From an uncultured Oscillibacter sp. (GTDB lineage: Bacteria; Bacillota; Clostridia; Oscillospirales; Oscillospiraceae), in the NCBI GenBank assembly GCA_910578935.1, contig CAJTSM010000026.1, positions 1 through 35,094 on the forward strand: a stretch of 35,094 nucleotides of DNA, read 5' to 3'. Every line of letters starts with the position of its first letter. Position 1 is the stretch's first letter. The position numbers and the translations under genes were made by a program. The notes under the pieces are model-generated. The model saw only the letters and a list, made by a program, of their open reading frames with translations, had not been told where the DNA came from and ran no database searches. Of the stretch, positions 16,283 through 24,933 are shown piece by piece.

Positions 16283-17812
16283 TTACGCGCCCTCCTTTCC
16301 CCCCAGGCGGGTCATCAGCAGGCCGATCTGATCCTTGGTGGCGGACCGGGCGTCCACCACGCCGCTGACCTGCCCGCCGCAGAGGACCAAAATCCGGTCG
16401 CACAGCTCCAGCAGCACGTCCAGATCCTCCCCCACATAGATGACGGCCACACCCTTCATCTTCTGTTCCGTCAGCAGGTTGTAGATTGTGTAGGAAGTAT
16501 TGATGTCCAGCCCTCGGACCGCGTAGGCGGTCATGAGTACGGAGGGGGCGCTGGCAATCTCCCGGCCCACCAGCACCTTCTGGACGTTGCCGCCGGACAT
16601 CCGGCGGACAGGGAAGTCCGTGCTGGGAGTGACCACCTCCAGCTCTTTCCATACCCGCAGAGCCAGCTCATTGGGGTCCTTCCGGTTGAGGAATACGCCC
16701 CGGCCTTTCTTCCAGGAGCGGAGCATCATGTTCCCCGTCATGCCCATGGACCCTACCAAGCCCATGCCCAGCCGGTCCTCCGGGACAAAGGCCATAGCCA
16801 CCCCGGCCTTGCGGATCTGCATGGGGGTCTTCCCCACCAGATTGGCGGGAGGCTGCCCGTCCGGTGTGTAGAGGATTTCCCCCCGATTGACCAGGCAGAG
16901 GCCGGAGATGGCCTCCAACAGCTCCTTCTGTCCGGACCCGGCAATTCCGGCCACGCCCAAAATCTCGCCGCCAAGGGCGGTGAAGGAGACGTTGTCCAGC
17001 CTCTTGACGCCCTCCCCGTCCAGAACGGTGAGGCCCCGGACCGTCAGGCGCTCCACCGGCCGTTCGTACCGGGGCCGGTCGATGTTCAGCGTCACGGCGT
17101 GGCCCACCATCATGTCGGTGAGGGCCTGGGGGTTCGTCTCGCTGGTTTTCACGGTGCCGATGTACTTACCCTTCCGGAGGACGGCCACTTTGTCGGAAAG
17201 GGCCATGACCTCGTGGAGCTTATGGGTAATGATGACAATCGCTTTTCCGTCGGCCCTCATGGCCCGGAGCACGTCAAAGAGCTTATCCGTCTCCTGAGGG
17301 GTGAGAACGGCGGTGGGCTCGTCCAGAATCAGGATCTCGGCCCCCCGGTAGAGGACCTTGACAATCTCCACCGTCTGCTTCTGGGAGACGGACATGTCGT
17401 AGATTTTCTGGCCGGGGTCGATGTCGAAGCCGTATTTTTCGCAGATGGCCCGGACCTTTTCCTCGGCGGCCCGGATGTCCAGCTTCCCCGGCTCCTCCAG
17501 CCCCAGGACGATGTTTTCCGCGGCGGTGAACACGTCCACCAGCTTGTAGTGCTGGTGAATCATGCCGATGCCGTAGGCAAAGGCGTCCTTGGGGGAGCGG
17601 ATGGAGACGGGTTCGCCGTTTACAAAAATCTGGCCCTCGTCGGGGAAGTAGATGCCGGAGAGCATGTTCATCAGCGTAGTCTTGCCGCTGCCGTTCTCTC
17701 CCAGCAGGGAGAGAATTTCCCCCCGGTTCAGTTGTAAGTCGATGCCGTCGTTGGCCACCACCTCGCCGAAGCGCTTGGTGATGCCTTTCAGTTCAATAGC
17801 GCAGTTTTCCAA
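16283..17812 (-). CDS. Nucleoside ABC transporter ATPase with two ABC domains, NupO/YufO type
   Basis: A 509-residue protein with tandem ABC domains, as in sugar and nucleoside importers. The first has Walker A GENGSGKTT (about 37-45), signature MSVSQKQTVEI, and Walker B ILILDEPTAVLTP. The second has a degenerate Walker A GIAGSGQKE and signature RRMSGGNVQKVLVGREI. Its Walker B region is PSVLMTAYAVRGLD, where the catalytic glutamate position is lost, as is common in the second half of this family. The first half is therefore expected to do most of the hydrolysis. The gene is separated from the binding protein by a hairpin-bearing 125-base gap and coupled to the permeases. Confidence 0.93.
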   Translation of the reverse strand: MENCAIELKGITKRFGEVVANDGIDLQLNRGEILSLLGENGSGKTTLMNMLSGIYFPDEGQIFVNGEPVSIRSPKDAFAYGIGMIHQHYKLVDVFTAAENIVLGLEEPGKLDIRAAEEKVRAICEKYGFDIDPGQKIYDMSVSQKQTVEIVKVLYRGAEILILDEPTAVLTPQETDKLFDVLRAMRADGKAIVIITHKLHEVMALSDKVAVLRKGKYIGTVKTSETNPQALTDMMVGHAVTLNIDRPRYERPVERLTVRGLTVLDGEGVKRLDNVSFTALGGEILGVAGIAGSGQKELLEAISGLCLVNRGEILYTPDGQPPANLVGKTPMQIRKAGVAMAFVPEDRLGMGLVGSMGMTGNMMLRSWKKGRGVFLNRKDPNELALRVWKELEVVTPSTDFPVRRMSGGNVQKVLVGREIASAPSVLMTAYAVRGLDINTSYTIYNLLTEQKMKGVAVIYVGEDLDVLLELCDRILVLCGGQVSGVVDARSATKDQIGLLMTRLGGKEGA

Positions 17813-17881
17813 AAACGCTCATCCTTTCTAAGAGGTCCCGGCGGCAAAGACGCTGTGCCGGGCGGAGTCGGGATGGAGTGG

Positions 17882-17924
17882 AAAAGAACAGGGGCCCCCG
17901 CAGGGGCCCCTATGGAGTTCTTTT
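17882..17924 (-). terminator. Intercistronic hairpin between the binding protein and ATPase genes
   Basis: On the minus strand AAAAGAAC pairs with GTTCTTTT around an inner GGGGCCCC...GGGGCCCC stem. The hairpin lies after the binding-protein stop. It probably lowers read-through or stabilises the upstream mRNA, giving more binding protein than channel. Confidence 0.6.
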
Positions 17925-17937
17925 GTTGAGGTTGAGA

Positions 17938-19218
17938 TTAGAAGGCGGAGTTCAGCCACTCGATGCCGTCGATGGACAGAGCAAAGTAGGGAGCGGACTG
18001 GAAATAGGACTCGTGGAACGCGCCGTCAAACACGGCCTCTTCAGAATCGGGGGTAAAGTCGCCGTCGGTGTCCAGGGCGAAAGCGCTCTCCAGGGCCTTG
18101 CCCTCGATGGTGAAGGTGGAGGTATCGAAGACCTGGAGCTTGCCGGAGCGAATCTGCTCCTCGACCTCCGCCAGCTTCTCGGCGGTGCCGGGGGCGGCGA
18201 TGGCCTCGTTCAGATCCGTCATGACTACGGCGTCCATGTCCATGCCGTGGCACCAGTCCTGGTCAAAGCTCTCTCCGTTGGCCACGGACTCAATGGCGTA
18301 CTCAAAATAGGGGGCCCAATTGATCCGGGTGCCGATGAGGGAGGCCTCGGGGGCCACGGAGATCATATCGTTGTTGTAGCCCGTGTGGAACACGCCCTTA
18401 GTCTGGGCCGTGGTGGCGGGGGTGGTGTTGTCGGAGTGCTGGGAGATCATGACGCAGCCCATGTCGGCCAGGGCGGAGGCGGCGTTGGCCTCTTCCGTGG
18501 CGTCGGACCAGGAGCCCACGAACTGGACCTTCATGGTGACGCTGGGGCAGACGCTCCGGGCGCCCAGGAAGTAAGAAGTGAAGCCGGAGATGACCTCCGC
18601 GAAGGAGAAGGCGCCCACGTAGCCGATGACGGCCTTGTCGGCGGAGATGGTCCCCTCATCGATCATCTGCTGGAGCTTCATGCCCGCCACGACGCCAGCC
18701 AGGTACCGGCCCTCATAGATATTCGCAAAGGCGTTGTGGGTGTTATCCAGATTGTCGCCCCAGGAGGCCTGGTTGGTGCAGGCGATGAATTCAATCTCCG
18801 GATAGTCGGGGGCCACCTTCAGCATGAAGGGCTCGAAGCCGAAGGAGTTGTTGATGATGAGGTCGCAGCCCTCGTCCGCCAGCTCAATGTTGGCGTCCTC
18901 GCAGCCGGAGTCCTCTCCGATGTTCCACTTGGTGACCCACTCCACGTTGATGCCCTTGGCGGCCAGGGCCTCTGTGGCGGCTTCCTTGCCCCGGATGAAG
19001 TTGTAGGTGTAGCCCTGGTCGTTTTCGTCGCCGATGCAGATCAGGCCCACCTTGACGGTTTTGCCCTCGGACTCGGCGGGCTCATTACCGGAGTCCGCGG
19101 GCTGCTGGGTACCGGCGGGCTTGTCCACGGTCGGGTCCGGCTGGCCGGAGTCACCTCCGCAGGCGGCCAGGCTCAGAGCCAGGATCATAGACAGCAGCAA
19201 TGCAAGAAACTTCTTCAT
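17938..19218 (-). CDS. BMP-family substrate-binding lipoprotein of the nucleoside ABC importer
   Basis: A 426-residue protein with a clear lipoprotein signal: MKKFLALLLSMILALSLAACGG, lipidated at the cysteine near residue 20. A low-complexity linker of P, T, G and E residues follows, then a BMP/PnrA-like binding domain (VGLICIGDENDQGYTYNFIRG, INNSFGFEPFML, SQHSDNTTPATTAQTKG). PnrA-type proteins bind purine nucleosides. The start at 19218 is chosen over 19317 because AAGGAGGAAAA lies just before it and the signal peptide begins there. It is the first gene of the operon, with its own promoter about 70 bases upstream. Confidence 0.93.
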   Translation of the reverse strand: MKKFLALLLSMILALSLAACGGDSGQPDPTVDKPAGTQQPADSGNEPAESEGKTVKVGLICIGDENDQGYTYNFIRGKEAATEALAAKGINVEWVTKWNIGEDSGCEDANIELADEGCDLIINNSFGFEPFMLKVAPDYPEIEFIACTNQASWGDNLDNTHNAFANIYEGRYLAGVVAGMKLQQMIDEGTISADKAVIGYVGAFSFAEVISGFTSYFLGARSVCPSVTMKVQFVGSWSDATEEANAASALADMGCVMISQHSDNTTPATTAQTKGVFHTGYNNDMISVAPEASLIGTRINWAPYFEYAIESVANGESFDQDWCHGMDMDAVVMTDLNEAIAAPGTAEKLAEVEEQIRSGKLQVFDTSTFTIEGKALESAFALDTDGDFTPDSEEAVFDGAFHESYFQSAPYFALSIDGIEWLNSAF

Positions 19219-19288
19219 ACTGATTTTCCTCCTTAATAAAAATATGTATGGAAAGGCGCAGGGACGGCACTTCTCCCCGGCTGATCTA

Positions 19289-19317
19289 ATTATACAGGAA
19301 CTGGAGGAAAAGTTCAA
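19289..19317 (-). promoter_or_regulatory. SigA-type promoter for the nucleoside importer operon
   Basis: On the minus strand: TTGAAC (19317-19312), a 17-base spacer and TATAAT (19294-19289). The leader of about 65 bases shows no purine-riboswitch core. Confidence 0.78.
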
Positions 19318-19433
19318 TGTGCTTTTTTCAGGTTTTTGGAAATTTCCAGAAAAACATTGGAAATCCCTGGCAAGTTCTGCGAATTCTCCAAAGGATCAAA
19401 TGACGGCTCTTGGGAAACTTCCCCCAATTTTCT

Positions 19434-19462
19434 TTGACAAATCCGCCGGAATGTGGGATACT
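19434..19462 (+). promoter_or_regulatory. SigA-type promoter for the HAD phosphatase
   Basis: TTGACA (19434-19439), a 17-base spacer and GATACT (19457-19462). It lies about 60 bases before the start codon. Confidence 0.68.
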
Positions 19463-19524
19463 CTAAAAGAGAGAACACCTCATCACACGGGGCCCTTAAG
19501 CCCTTGGAACAACAGGAGTAGGCC

Positions 19525-20301
19525 ATGGATCAACTGCGAAAGAAAAAAGGCTTTATCTGCGATATGGACGGCGTAATTTACCACGGAAACCAGCTTCTTC
19601 CGGGCGTCAAAAAATTTGTAGAGTGGTTGGCGGCAGAGAAAAAAAATTACCTCTTCCTGACAAACTCCAGCCAATATACTCCTAAAGAACTCCAGCAAAA
19701 GCTGGCCCGCATGGGACTGGACGTAGACGAGTCCCACTTCTACACCAGCGCCCTGGCCACGGCCCACTTCCTGGACAGCCAGGCTCCGGGGTGCAGCGCC
19801 TATGTGGTGGGAGAGCACGGCATCACCAACGCGCTGTATGATAAAGGCATCACCTATAACGACGTGAACCCGGACTATGTGGTGGTGGGCGAGTCCTCCG
19901 CCTACAACCTGGAGCAGATCACCAAGGCCATCCGCCTGGTGAACGCCGGGGCAAAGCTCATCGGCACCAATCCGGACCTGACCGCCCCGGCGGAGACAGG
20001 TATTGTCCCCGCCTGCCGGGCCCTGATTGCCCCCATCGAGCTGGCTACGGAAAAAAACGCCTATTTCGTGGGCAAGCCCAATCCCTTAATGATGCGCACC
20101 GGCCTGCGGATGCTGGGAGTCCACTCGGAAAACGCGGTGATGATCGGCGACCGGATGGACACAGACATCATCGCCGGCATTGAGACGGGCCTGGACACCG
20201 TTTTGGTGCTTTCCGGCGTGTCCACCCGGGAAACCTGCGAAGAATATCCCTACCGTCCCAAGTTCATTCTGAAGGGCGTGGGGGAGATTCCCGGAAAATA
20301 A
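19525..20301 (+). CDS. HAD-IIA family phosphatase (NagD-like)
   Basis: A 258-residue haloacid dehalogenase-type hydrolase. Motif I is DMDGVIYHG (D13, D15), motif II is FLTNSSQYT, and the acidic motif is GDRMDTDI near residue 206. The C2-cap class IIA layout matches NagD, AraL and related sugar-phosphate or nucleotide phosphatases. CAGGAG precedes the ATG. It stands alone, with promoter and terminator. Substrate cannot be told from sequence; members are often promiscuous house-cleaning phosphatases. Confidence 0.92.
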   Translation: MDQLRKKKGFICDMDGVIYHGNQLLPGVKKFVEWLAAEKKNYLFLTNSSQYTPKELQQKLARMGLDVDESHFYTSALATAHFLDSQAPGCSAYVVGEHGITNALYDKGITYNDVNPDYVVVGESSAYNLEQITKAIRLVNAGAKLIGTNPDLTAPAETGIVPACRALIAPIELATEKNAYFVGKPNPLMMRTGLRMLGVHSENAVMIGDRMDTDIIAGIETGLDTVLVLSGVSTRETCEEYPYRPKFILKGVGEIPGK

Positions 20302-20324
20302 CCCGCGCCGTCCGAAGATTTTTA

Positions 20325-20361
20325 AAGGGAGGACGCCTTGTTGCTCAAGGCGTCCTCCCTT
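20325..20361 (+). terminator. Terminator after the HAD phosphatase
   Basis: A perfect 16-base stem (20325-20340 with 20346-20361) and 5-base loop, followed by CATTTT. It also faces the convergent FapA gene. Confidence 0.88.
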
Positions 20362-20402
20362 CATTTTCCCGGCCAGCCCCAAGGCTGTTTCCAGGTATTC
20401 CG

Positions 20403-22163
20403 TCACATCAGCACGATCTCGTCGCACAGCAGCTTGGCGACACACTGGTGGGTTTCCTGCCGCAGGCGGAGGAACTCATCTCCAATGCTGATTTCCGTCC
20501 CCGCATAGGCCACGCCGCACTCCATGCGGCCGCTGTCCGAATCCTTCTGGCCTTTCTGGGCTTCCTTGGCGCCGTCCAGTTCCTCCTCCAGTTGTTTCAG
20601 CCGGTGCTCCGACATGGAGATCTTCATCCGGACCTTGCCCATGAGGCTGTTTTTGGCCGCGCTGTCCAACTGAGCTTCCAGCTTTTCCATCTCCGCCGCC
20701 AGGTTCGCCAGCTTCTTGCGGACCAGGTCTTTTTCCAAAGTGGCGCAGGGCATCCCTCCCAAGGTAATGGAGGTCTTGACTTCCGATTTGGCGCCAACGG
20801 CGCTGGCGCTGACCCGTTTTGCCGCCCAGACCCGTCCGCCAATGATGCTTCCCCGCCCGGAACGGATCACCACTTCGCCGTCGCAATAGATTCTGCCGTT
20901 GACAATGCAGTCTGTCTGCAAATTCTCCCGAACAAAAATGGTGGCGTTTTCAATGTATTTTGCAAAAATACACCGGCCGGCCCGGATGACCGTGGTACCG
21001 TCGCCCAAAATGCCTTTTACTACCGTCAAATCACCGCCGGCCTCCACCGTGCTGCCCGCTTCCACCACGCCGCCTACATAGACGTTCCCCATGGCCTTGA
21101 CGGTAAAACCGCTGAGCACATCCCCTTTGATGTTGACATCTCCCACAAATTTAATTTTGCCGGTGGAAAAATCCACATCGCCATCAATATCCAGCACCGG
21201 CTTAACCTGAAAGGTCGTGCCGCTGAATTCCACATGCCCCGGCATGGAGGCGATCAAGGCATCCCCGTCCTCGCTGATCTCGGTGTTCCGTCCTTTGGGA
21301 AGGGGTACGGCTTTTCCGCTCTTGGCGGGGACCTCCTGATTGGTCACCGTCCGGCCCGGCTCCCCCTCCGTGGGCCGGATAAGACGGCAGATTTCCTGTC
21401 CCTCTTCGACGTTGCAGATCAGGTTCAGCGTGGTGTAATCCACTTGGCCAAATTCATTTACCTCCAGCACCCGCTGGAGACGGCGGGGGAAATTGTCCAC
21501 GATGTTGCCGTTGCGCCCGTCAAAAGCAGGCTTTCCCTTTGCCACCAGGTAAAGGTTGAAATAGCGCTCCCGGTCATGGGCCACCTGATCCAGCAGGGCG
21601 GTATCCAAGCCGTAGGAGATTCCTTGCGCCGACAAGGCTTGATAGATCATATCCCGAGTCACTTCCGCCCCCTGTCCCACCGGAGGGAAGATCAGCATCC
21701 AGGCATAGAGTTTGTCGGAGGTAAGGTGGAACCAGGGCCGGGCATCCATTGTCAGCTGCTCTTCCCCTGCCTCCGCCTCACCCTCGGCTTCCGCCTTTTT
21801 CTTGCTGTGTTTCCCACGGGACCTGCCCTTAGTCGCTTTGAAGCGGGTGCTGCAAACGCTGTTCAAAGACGATTGCAGCCGGTTTTTCTCCTTCTCCACC
21901 ACCTCAGCGGAAAGCACACCGTCCTCGTCCATACACAGCTTGGGATACGGGAGGGGCCCGTTTTCTCTCTGCCGGAGATCATGGAGCTGCCGGATCGGAT
22001 GATCCGCGGGAATTTCCAGTCGGGCAGGATCATCGGGAACCGCCGCCGGGGGTTCAGGAACCTCTTGGGGTATATGCTCCTGTTTCGTCAGAAACGTTTC
22101 ATCTGCCTGCTCCTCTTTTTTGGAGCCGAACAGGAGGGATGAAATCTTGTCCTTAAATGACAT
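20403..22163 (-). CDS. FapA-like DUF342 beta-helix polymer-regulating protein
   Basis: About 586 residues. A charged, low-complexity N-terminus (about 1-150, with a basic segment GRSRGKHSKKKAE) is followed by the conserved DUF342 core. The core contains GNGNIVDNFPRR-type and EDGDALIASMPGHVEF segments and a run of right-handed beta-helix repeats (DIDGDVDFSTGKIKFVGDV, GGVVEAGSTVEAGGDLTV). A coiled coil follows at about 495-560. FapA in Bacillus and related proteins bind or organise cell-surface or membrane-associated structures; function here is unknown. ATG 22163 is used, with GAGG eight bases before it. GTG at 22172, with AGAGAGG upstream, is an almost equally good start three codons earlier. 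Confidence 0.85.
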   Translation of the reverse strand: MSFKDKISSLLFGSKKEEQADETFLTKQEHIPQEVPEPPAAVPDDPARLEIPADHPIRQLHDLRQRENGPLPYPKLCMDEDGVLSAEVVEKEKNRLQSSLNSVCSTRFKATKGRSRGKHSKKKAEAEGEAEAGEEQLTMDARPWFHLTSDKLYAWMLIFPPVGQGAEVTRDMIYQALSAQGISYGLDTALLDQVAHDRERYFNLYLVAKGKPAFDGRNGNIVDNFPRRLQRVLEVNEFGQVDYTTLNLICNVEEGQEICRLIRPTEGEPGRTVTNQEVPAKSGKAVPLPKGRNTEISEDGDALIASMPGHVEFSGTTFQVKPVLDIDGDVDFSTGKIKFVGDVNIKGDVLSGFTVKAMGNVYVGGVVEAGSTVEAGGDLTVVKGILGDGTTVIRAGRCIFAKYIENATIFVRENLQTDCIVNGRIYCDGEVVIRSGRGSIIGGRVWAAKRVSASAVGAKSEVKTSITLGGMPCATLEKDLVRKKLANLAAEMEKLEAQLDSAAKNSLMGKVRMKISMSEHRLKQLEEELDGAKEAQKGQKDSDSGRMECGVAYAGTEISIGDEFLRLRQETHQCVAKLLCDEIVLM

Positions 22164-22293
22164 ATCGGACACCTCAATTCCTCTCTGGTTAAGAATCTCG
22201 CATATTATTATAGCATTATACTAAATTTTCAACCTGATGGGAAGAGGCAATTATCATATTCCACATTATATTTTCCAGCTCCGTCTCAAGCGC

Positions 22294-22322
22294 TTGCTTT
22301 GGGCCGCCGCGCCTGCTATACT
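22294..22322 (+). promoter_or_regulatory. SigA-type promoter for the GNAT gene
   Basis: TTGCTT (22294-22299), a 17-base spacer and TATACT (22317-22322). A small palindrome CTATAACATTATAG overlaps its downstream edge and may be an operator. Confidence 0.68.
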
Positions 22323-22367
22323 ATAACATTATAGCAGAATGCATAAACAGCCTGGCGGGGTGGAAAT

Positions 22368-22841
22368 ATGGATTTTGAAATCAGGCGTTTTCAGAAAAAA
22401 GAGGCAGACGAAACATCCGCCGTCATTGAGCGGGCACTGCTGGTCAGCAACGCTCCAGACTATCCGCCTGAAATCATTCAGGAGATGATTGCGCTCTATT
22501 CTCCCGGCGGCGTGCTGGAACGCGGAGCGGAGGGGCACTTTTATGTTCTGCGTTCCGGGGGAAAAATCATCGGCTGCGGCGGAATCGCGCCCTACATGGG
22601 AAGTCTTTCGGAGAGCATTTTGGTGACCATCTTTGTTCTGCCGGAATACCAGGGGACCGGCGCGGGGCGGAAAATTGTGGAAACTCTGGAGGCGGACGAG
22701 TACTTTCTGCGGGCGGAAAGAATTTCGGTCCACTCTTCCATCACGGCTCGGGATTTTTACCTCAAACTGGGCTACGGTTACCGGGGCGGCGTGTCGGCCC
22801 CGGATGAAGAGGGCTGCATTCACATGGAAAAACGGCGCTGA
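22368..22841 (+). CDS. GNAT family N-acetyltransferase
   Basis: 157 residues with the GNAT fold. The acetyl-CoA pyrophosphate loop is seen in VLPEYQGTGAGRKIVE (Q/R-x2-G-x-G/A) near residue 95. A beta-bulge segment ISVHSSITARDFYLKLGYGYRGG follows, as in amino-acceptor acetyltransferases. GGGGTGG precedes the ATG. It has its own promoter and terminator. Acceptor substrate unknown. Confidence 0.9.
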   Translation: MDFEIRRFQKKEADETSAVIERALLVSNAPDYPPEIIQEMIALYSPGGVLERGAEGHFYVLRSGGKIIGCGGIAPYMGSLSESILVTIFVLPEYQGTGAGRKIVETLEADEYFLRAERISVHSSITARDFYLKLGYGYRGGVSAPDEEGCIHMEKRR

Positions 22842-22868
22842 AAAGCCCTCCCTAACGGGAGGGCTTTT
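22841..22868. terminator. Bidirectional terminator between GNAT and glycosidase genes
   Basis: AAAAGCCCTCCC and GGGAGGGCTTTT pair around a TAAC loop. The hairpin begins on the last base of the GNAT stop codon. Confidence 0.9.
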
Positions 22869-22880
22869 CCTCTTCCATTT

Positions 22881-24092
22881 TTACTGCCGTTTTTCAGAGC
22901 GGGGCCCGCGCTCTTCGGTTTTTTCCAGTACATTTAAAAAAGGTATTCCCTTGACTACCCAAGCGTCGGGCAGATAGCGTCCCTGGGTCATGGAACTGCT
23001 GGTTTTTGTAATCATCCGCCCATTATAGGTCATGGAGGAACTGGACCCGCCGTCCATATTCATAGCGGTCCAGCAGCCATAACGCAGAAGAATATCCGCA
23101 CATTCCGACACAGTGGTCCCCAGACTGTGGCCCACCCGGCGCCCGTCGATCACCAGCATCAGCACCGCCTGATCCGCCGTCTGCCCAATGACGGTCCGGG
23201 GCTGAATGCCCATGCCGAAGGAACCGTCGATGTTCTTCTCCCCATTCAGCACGATAATGGGATAAAACTGCACGGCGTCCCGAAGCTCCTCCAGCTCCAA
23301 GCCCCGGCCTGCCCGGAAGTTGTTTTCCCGGTCAAAGCCAGCGGTCTGATAACGGCCTTTCAATGCCTTGCCGGAGTACTCCCCGCCGGAGAGGACAAAC
23401 CCCATGGGCACATTTCCCCGGCCTTTGCCCTCCGGGTCGTAGAAGCCGCTGGCATTGATACCCAGAACGGCGCCGCTGGCCTCGCAGTGCTCCGTCACCG
23501 TCTGGCCCCGCCCGGACAGGGAGTTCTTGGAAAGTATCACTTGGGAACTGTCCTTGGCGATCGCAAGCTTGCCCTGGTAACCCTCCCCCGATACGGAACA
23601 GATCAGGATTTTGTTGGGCACATCAATGGCCCAGACTTTGTCCCCGGCAGTGGTGTAGACGCCTTCCAAGTTCTCCCTTTGCAAAATAGGCAGTTCCTCC
23701 CAGCCAATGGACTCCGGCAAAGTATCCAGGTCAACTTCCGGAAACAGGCCGGAAAACGCAGAGACGGCCCGCTCCTCCGGGGTTTTTGCACTCTCCCGCG
23801 GAGGGGGAGGAGGCGGAGGCTCGGCAATATCGCTGGCCTCAATCAGATTCTCCTGAAAGCGGGTTTCCACATCTTTCATTGTCTCCCGGATCACGGACCC
23901 CGGCAGGAACGCCGTGGCCAGCCACTGATGAGACATCGTGCCCATAGCGGTTTCAATATACAGCGTCCGCCATTTGGCAATGAACGAGATACCGGAAAAG
24001 GCAAACAGCAGGTACAGTGCCGCGCAGACGGCGGCGGCCGCCGCCGCAATCCGCCACTTTCGTTTTAGAGGGGAACGATCTCCCGCGTCCAT
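22881..24092 (-). CDS. Membrane-anchored phosphodiester glycosidase family protein (NAGPA domain)
   Basis: 403 residues. A short basic cytoplasmic start (SPLKRKWR) precedes one membrane helix at about 18-38, so the rest is outside the cell. A proline-rich linker containing PPPPPPP (near residue 97) follows. The C-terminal 240 residues are a NAGPA/phosphodiester glycosidase domain, with LGINASGFYDPEG, MGIQPRTVIGQT, LMLVIDGRRVGHSLGTTV and AMNMDGGSSSSMTYNG. Relatives cleave or remodel phosphodiester-linked sugars of cell-wall glycopolymers. The start at 24092 is preferred to 24137 because GGCGGAGG precedes it. The promoter lies about 50 bases upstream. Confidence 0.88.
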   Translation of the reverse strand: MDAGDRSPLKRKWRIAAAAAAVCAALYLLFAFSGISFIAKWRTLYIETAMGTMSHQWLATAFLPGSVIRETMKDVETRFQENLIEASDIAEPPPPPPPRESAKTPEERAVSAFSGLFPEVDLDTLPESIGWEELPILQRENLEGVYTTAGDKVWAIDVPNKILICSVSGEGYQGKLAIAKDSSQVILSKNSLSGRGQTVTEHCEASGAVLGINASGFYDPEGKGRGNVPMGFVLSGGEYSGKALKGRYQTAGFDRENNFRAGRGLELEELRDAVQFYPIIVLNGEKNIDGSFGMGIQPRTVIGQTADQAVLMLVIDGRRVGHSLGTTVSECADILLRYGCWTAMNMDGGSSSSMTYNGRMITKTSSSMTQGRYLPDAWVVKGIPFLNVLEKTEERGPRSEKRQ

Positions 24093-24143
24093 GGAATGCG
24101 CCTCCGCCTGGAAAAATAAGAATTTTGACTGATTCAATGTGTT

Positions 24144-24173
24144 AGTATATCAAATAATACGCCCATTTGTCAA
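24144..24173 (-). promoter_or_regulatory. SigA-type promoter for the phosphodiester glycosidase
   Basis: On the minus strand: TTGACA (24173-24168), an 18-base spacer and TATACT (24149-24144). Confidence 0.7.
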
Positions 24174-24294
24174 GGCGGCCCGCCCGGAGTCCCTTTTATC
24201 TTTCGCGTTGCTGACAGAGAACTCCGTCAATTGCGGCAAATACAGTAATATGGTAAGATAAGAATGTGGTAAAGTTTTTTGGGGAGGAAATCGT

Positions 24295-24819
24295 ATGATT
24301 TTATTGATAGCAGGTGCATCCCATACAGGGAAAACCGCACTGGCGCAAAGACTTCTTGAAAAATATAAATACCCATATCTTTCGATTGACCACCTGAAAA
24401 TGGGATTAATCCGGAGCAAAAATACAATGCTTACTCCCGTGAGTGATGATACAGCATTAACGTCTTATTTATGGCCCATCATAAGAGAAATAATAAAAAC
24501 CGCAATTGAAAACCGGCAAAATCTCATCATTGAGGGCTGCTACATTCCTTTTAATTGGGCAGAAGATTTTGGAGAAAACTATATGCGATATATCAAATAC
24601 CGTTGCCTGGTAATGAGTGAATCGTATATACGACGCAATTATCACGATATACAGGCGAACGCCCGTACCATAGAAGCAAGGGGCGATGATTCAGACTGTA
24701 CAATGGAGTCCCTAATTCATGATAACGGGGAAAATTTAAAAATGTGCCGGCAATATGGCGCAGACTACTTTTTAATTGACAGCACTTATCCAATTGATTC
24801 ATTGATAAACATGTTTTAA
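24295..24819 (+). CDS. P-loop ATPase / small kinase-like protein, base composition unlike neighbours
   Basis: 174 residues beginning at once with a Walker A motif, ILLIAGASHTGKT (K13), followed by a probable second acidic motif LIIEGCYIPFNW. The layout resembles adenylate-kinase-like or zeta-toxin-like small P-loop kinases, but the lid and substrate residues are not assignable, so no substrate is proposed. GGGGAGGAAATCGT precedes the ATG. The gene is visibly AT-richer than everything around it, with codons such as ATA, AAA and TTA, which suggests recent transfer. It is a single gene between two terminator-bounded units. No partner antitoxin is seen beside it. Confidence 0.78.
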   Translation: MILLIAGASHTGKTALAQRLLEKYKYPYLSIDHLKMGLIRSKNTMLTPVSDDTALTSYLWPIIREIIKTAIENRQNLIIEGCYIPFNWAEDFGENYMRYIKYRCLVMSESYIRRNYHDIQANARTIEARGDDSDCTMESLIHDNGENLKMCRQYGADYFLIDSTYPIDSLINMF

Positions 24820-24895
24820 CTTATACCTTAATAGCGAAGAACCGCGAAAGCTGACCATTGGCAGCACAAACGGCAAAAGGGCACGCCCGGATGAA

Positions 24896-24919
24896 AAGGC
24901 CCGCCTTACGGCGGGCCTT
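24896..24919. terminator. Terminator between the P-loop kinase and LytTR genes
   Basis: AAGGCCCGCC and GGCGGGCCTT pair around a TTAC loop, with A/T-rich flanks on both sides. It serves convergent genes. Confidence 0.85.
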
Positions 24920-24933
24920 AAAACGCGTTTTCC

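Noticed and set aside
15146..17737. 863-codon plus-strand open frame across the nucleoside ABC operon
   Set aside because: It is rich in H, G, D and Q residues as expected of a GC-rich antisense frame. The minus-strand genes are unmistakable permeases and an ATPase.
19219..19288. Purine riboswitch in front of the nucleoside importer operon
   Set aside because: The leader is only about 65 bases and lacks the three-way junction and conserved loop sequences.
20448..22142. 564-codon plus-strand frame opposite the FapA-like gene
   Set aside because: Antisense shadow with no domain; the minus-strand DUF342 protein is clear.
23791..23825. Run of proline codons in the glycosidase gene as a frameshift or repeat expansion
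   Set aside because: The run of proline codons is in frame and forms an ordinary linker between the membrane anchor and the catalytic domain.
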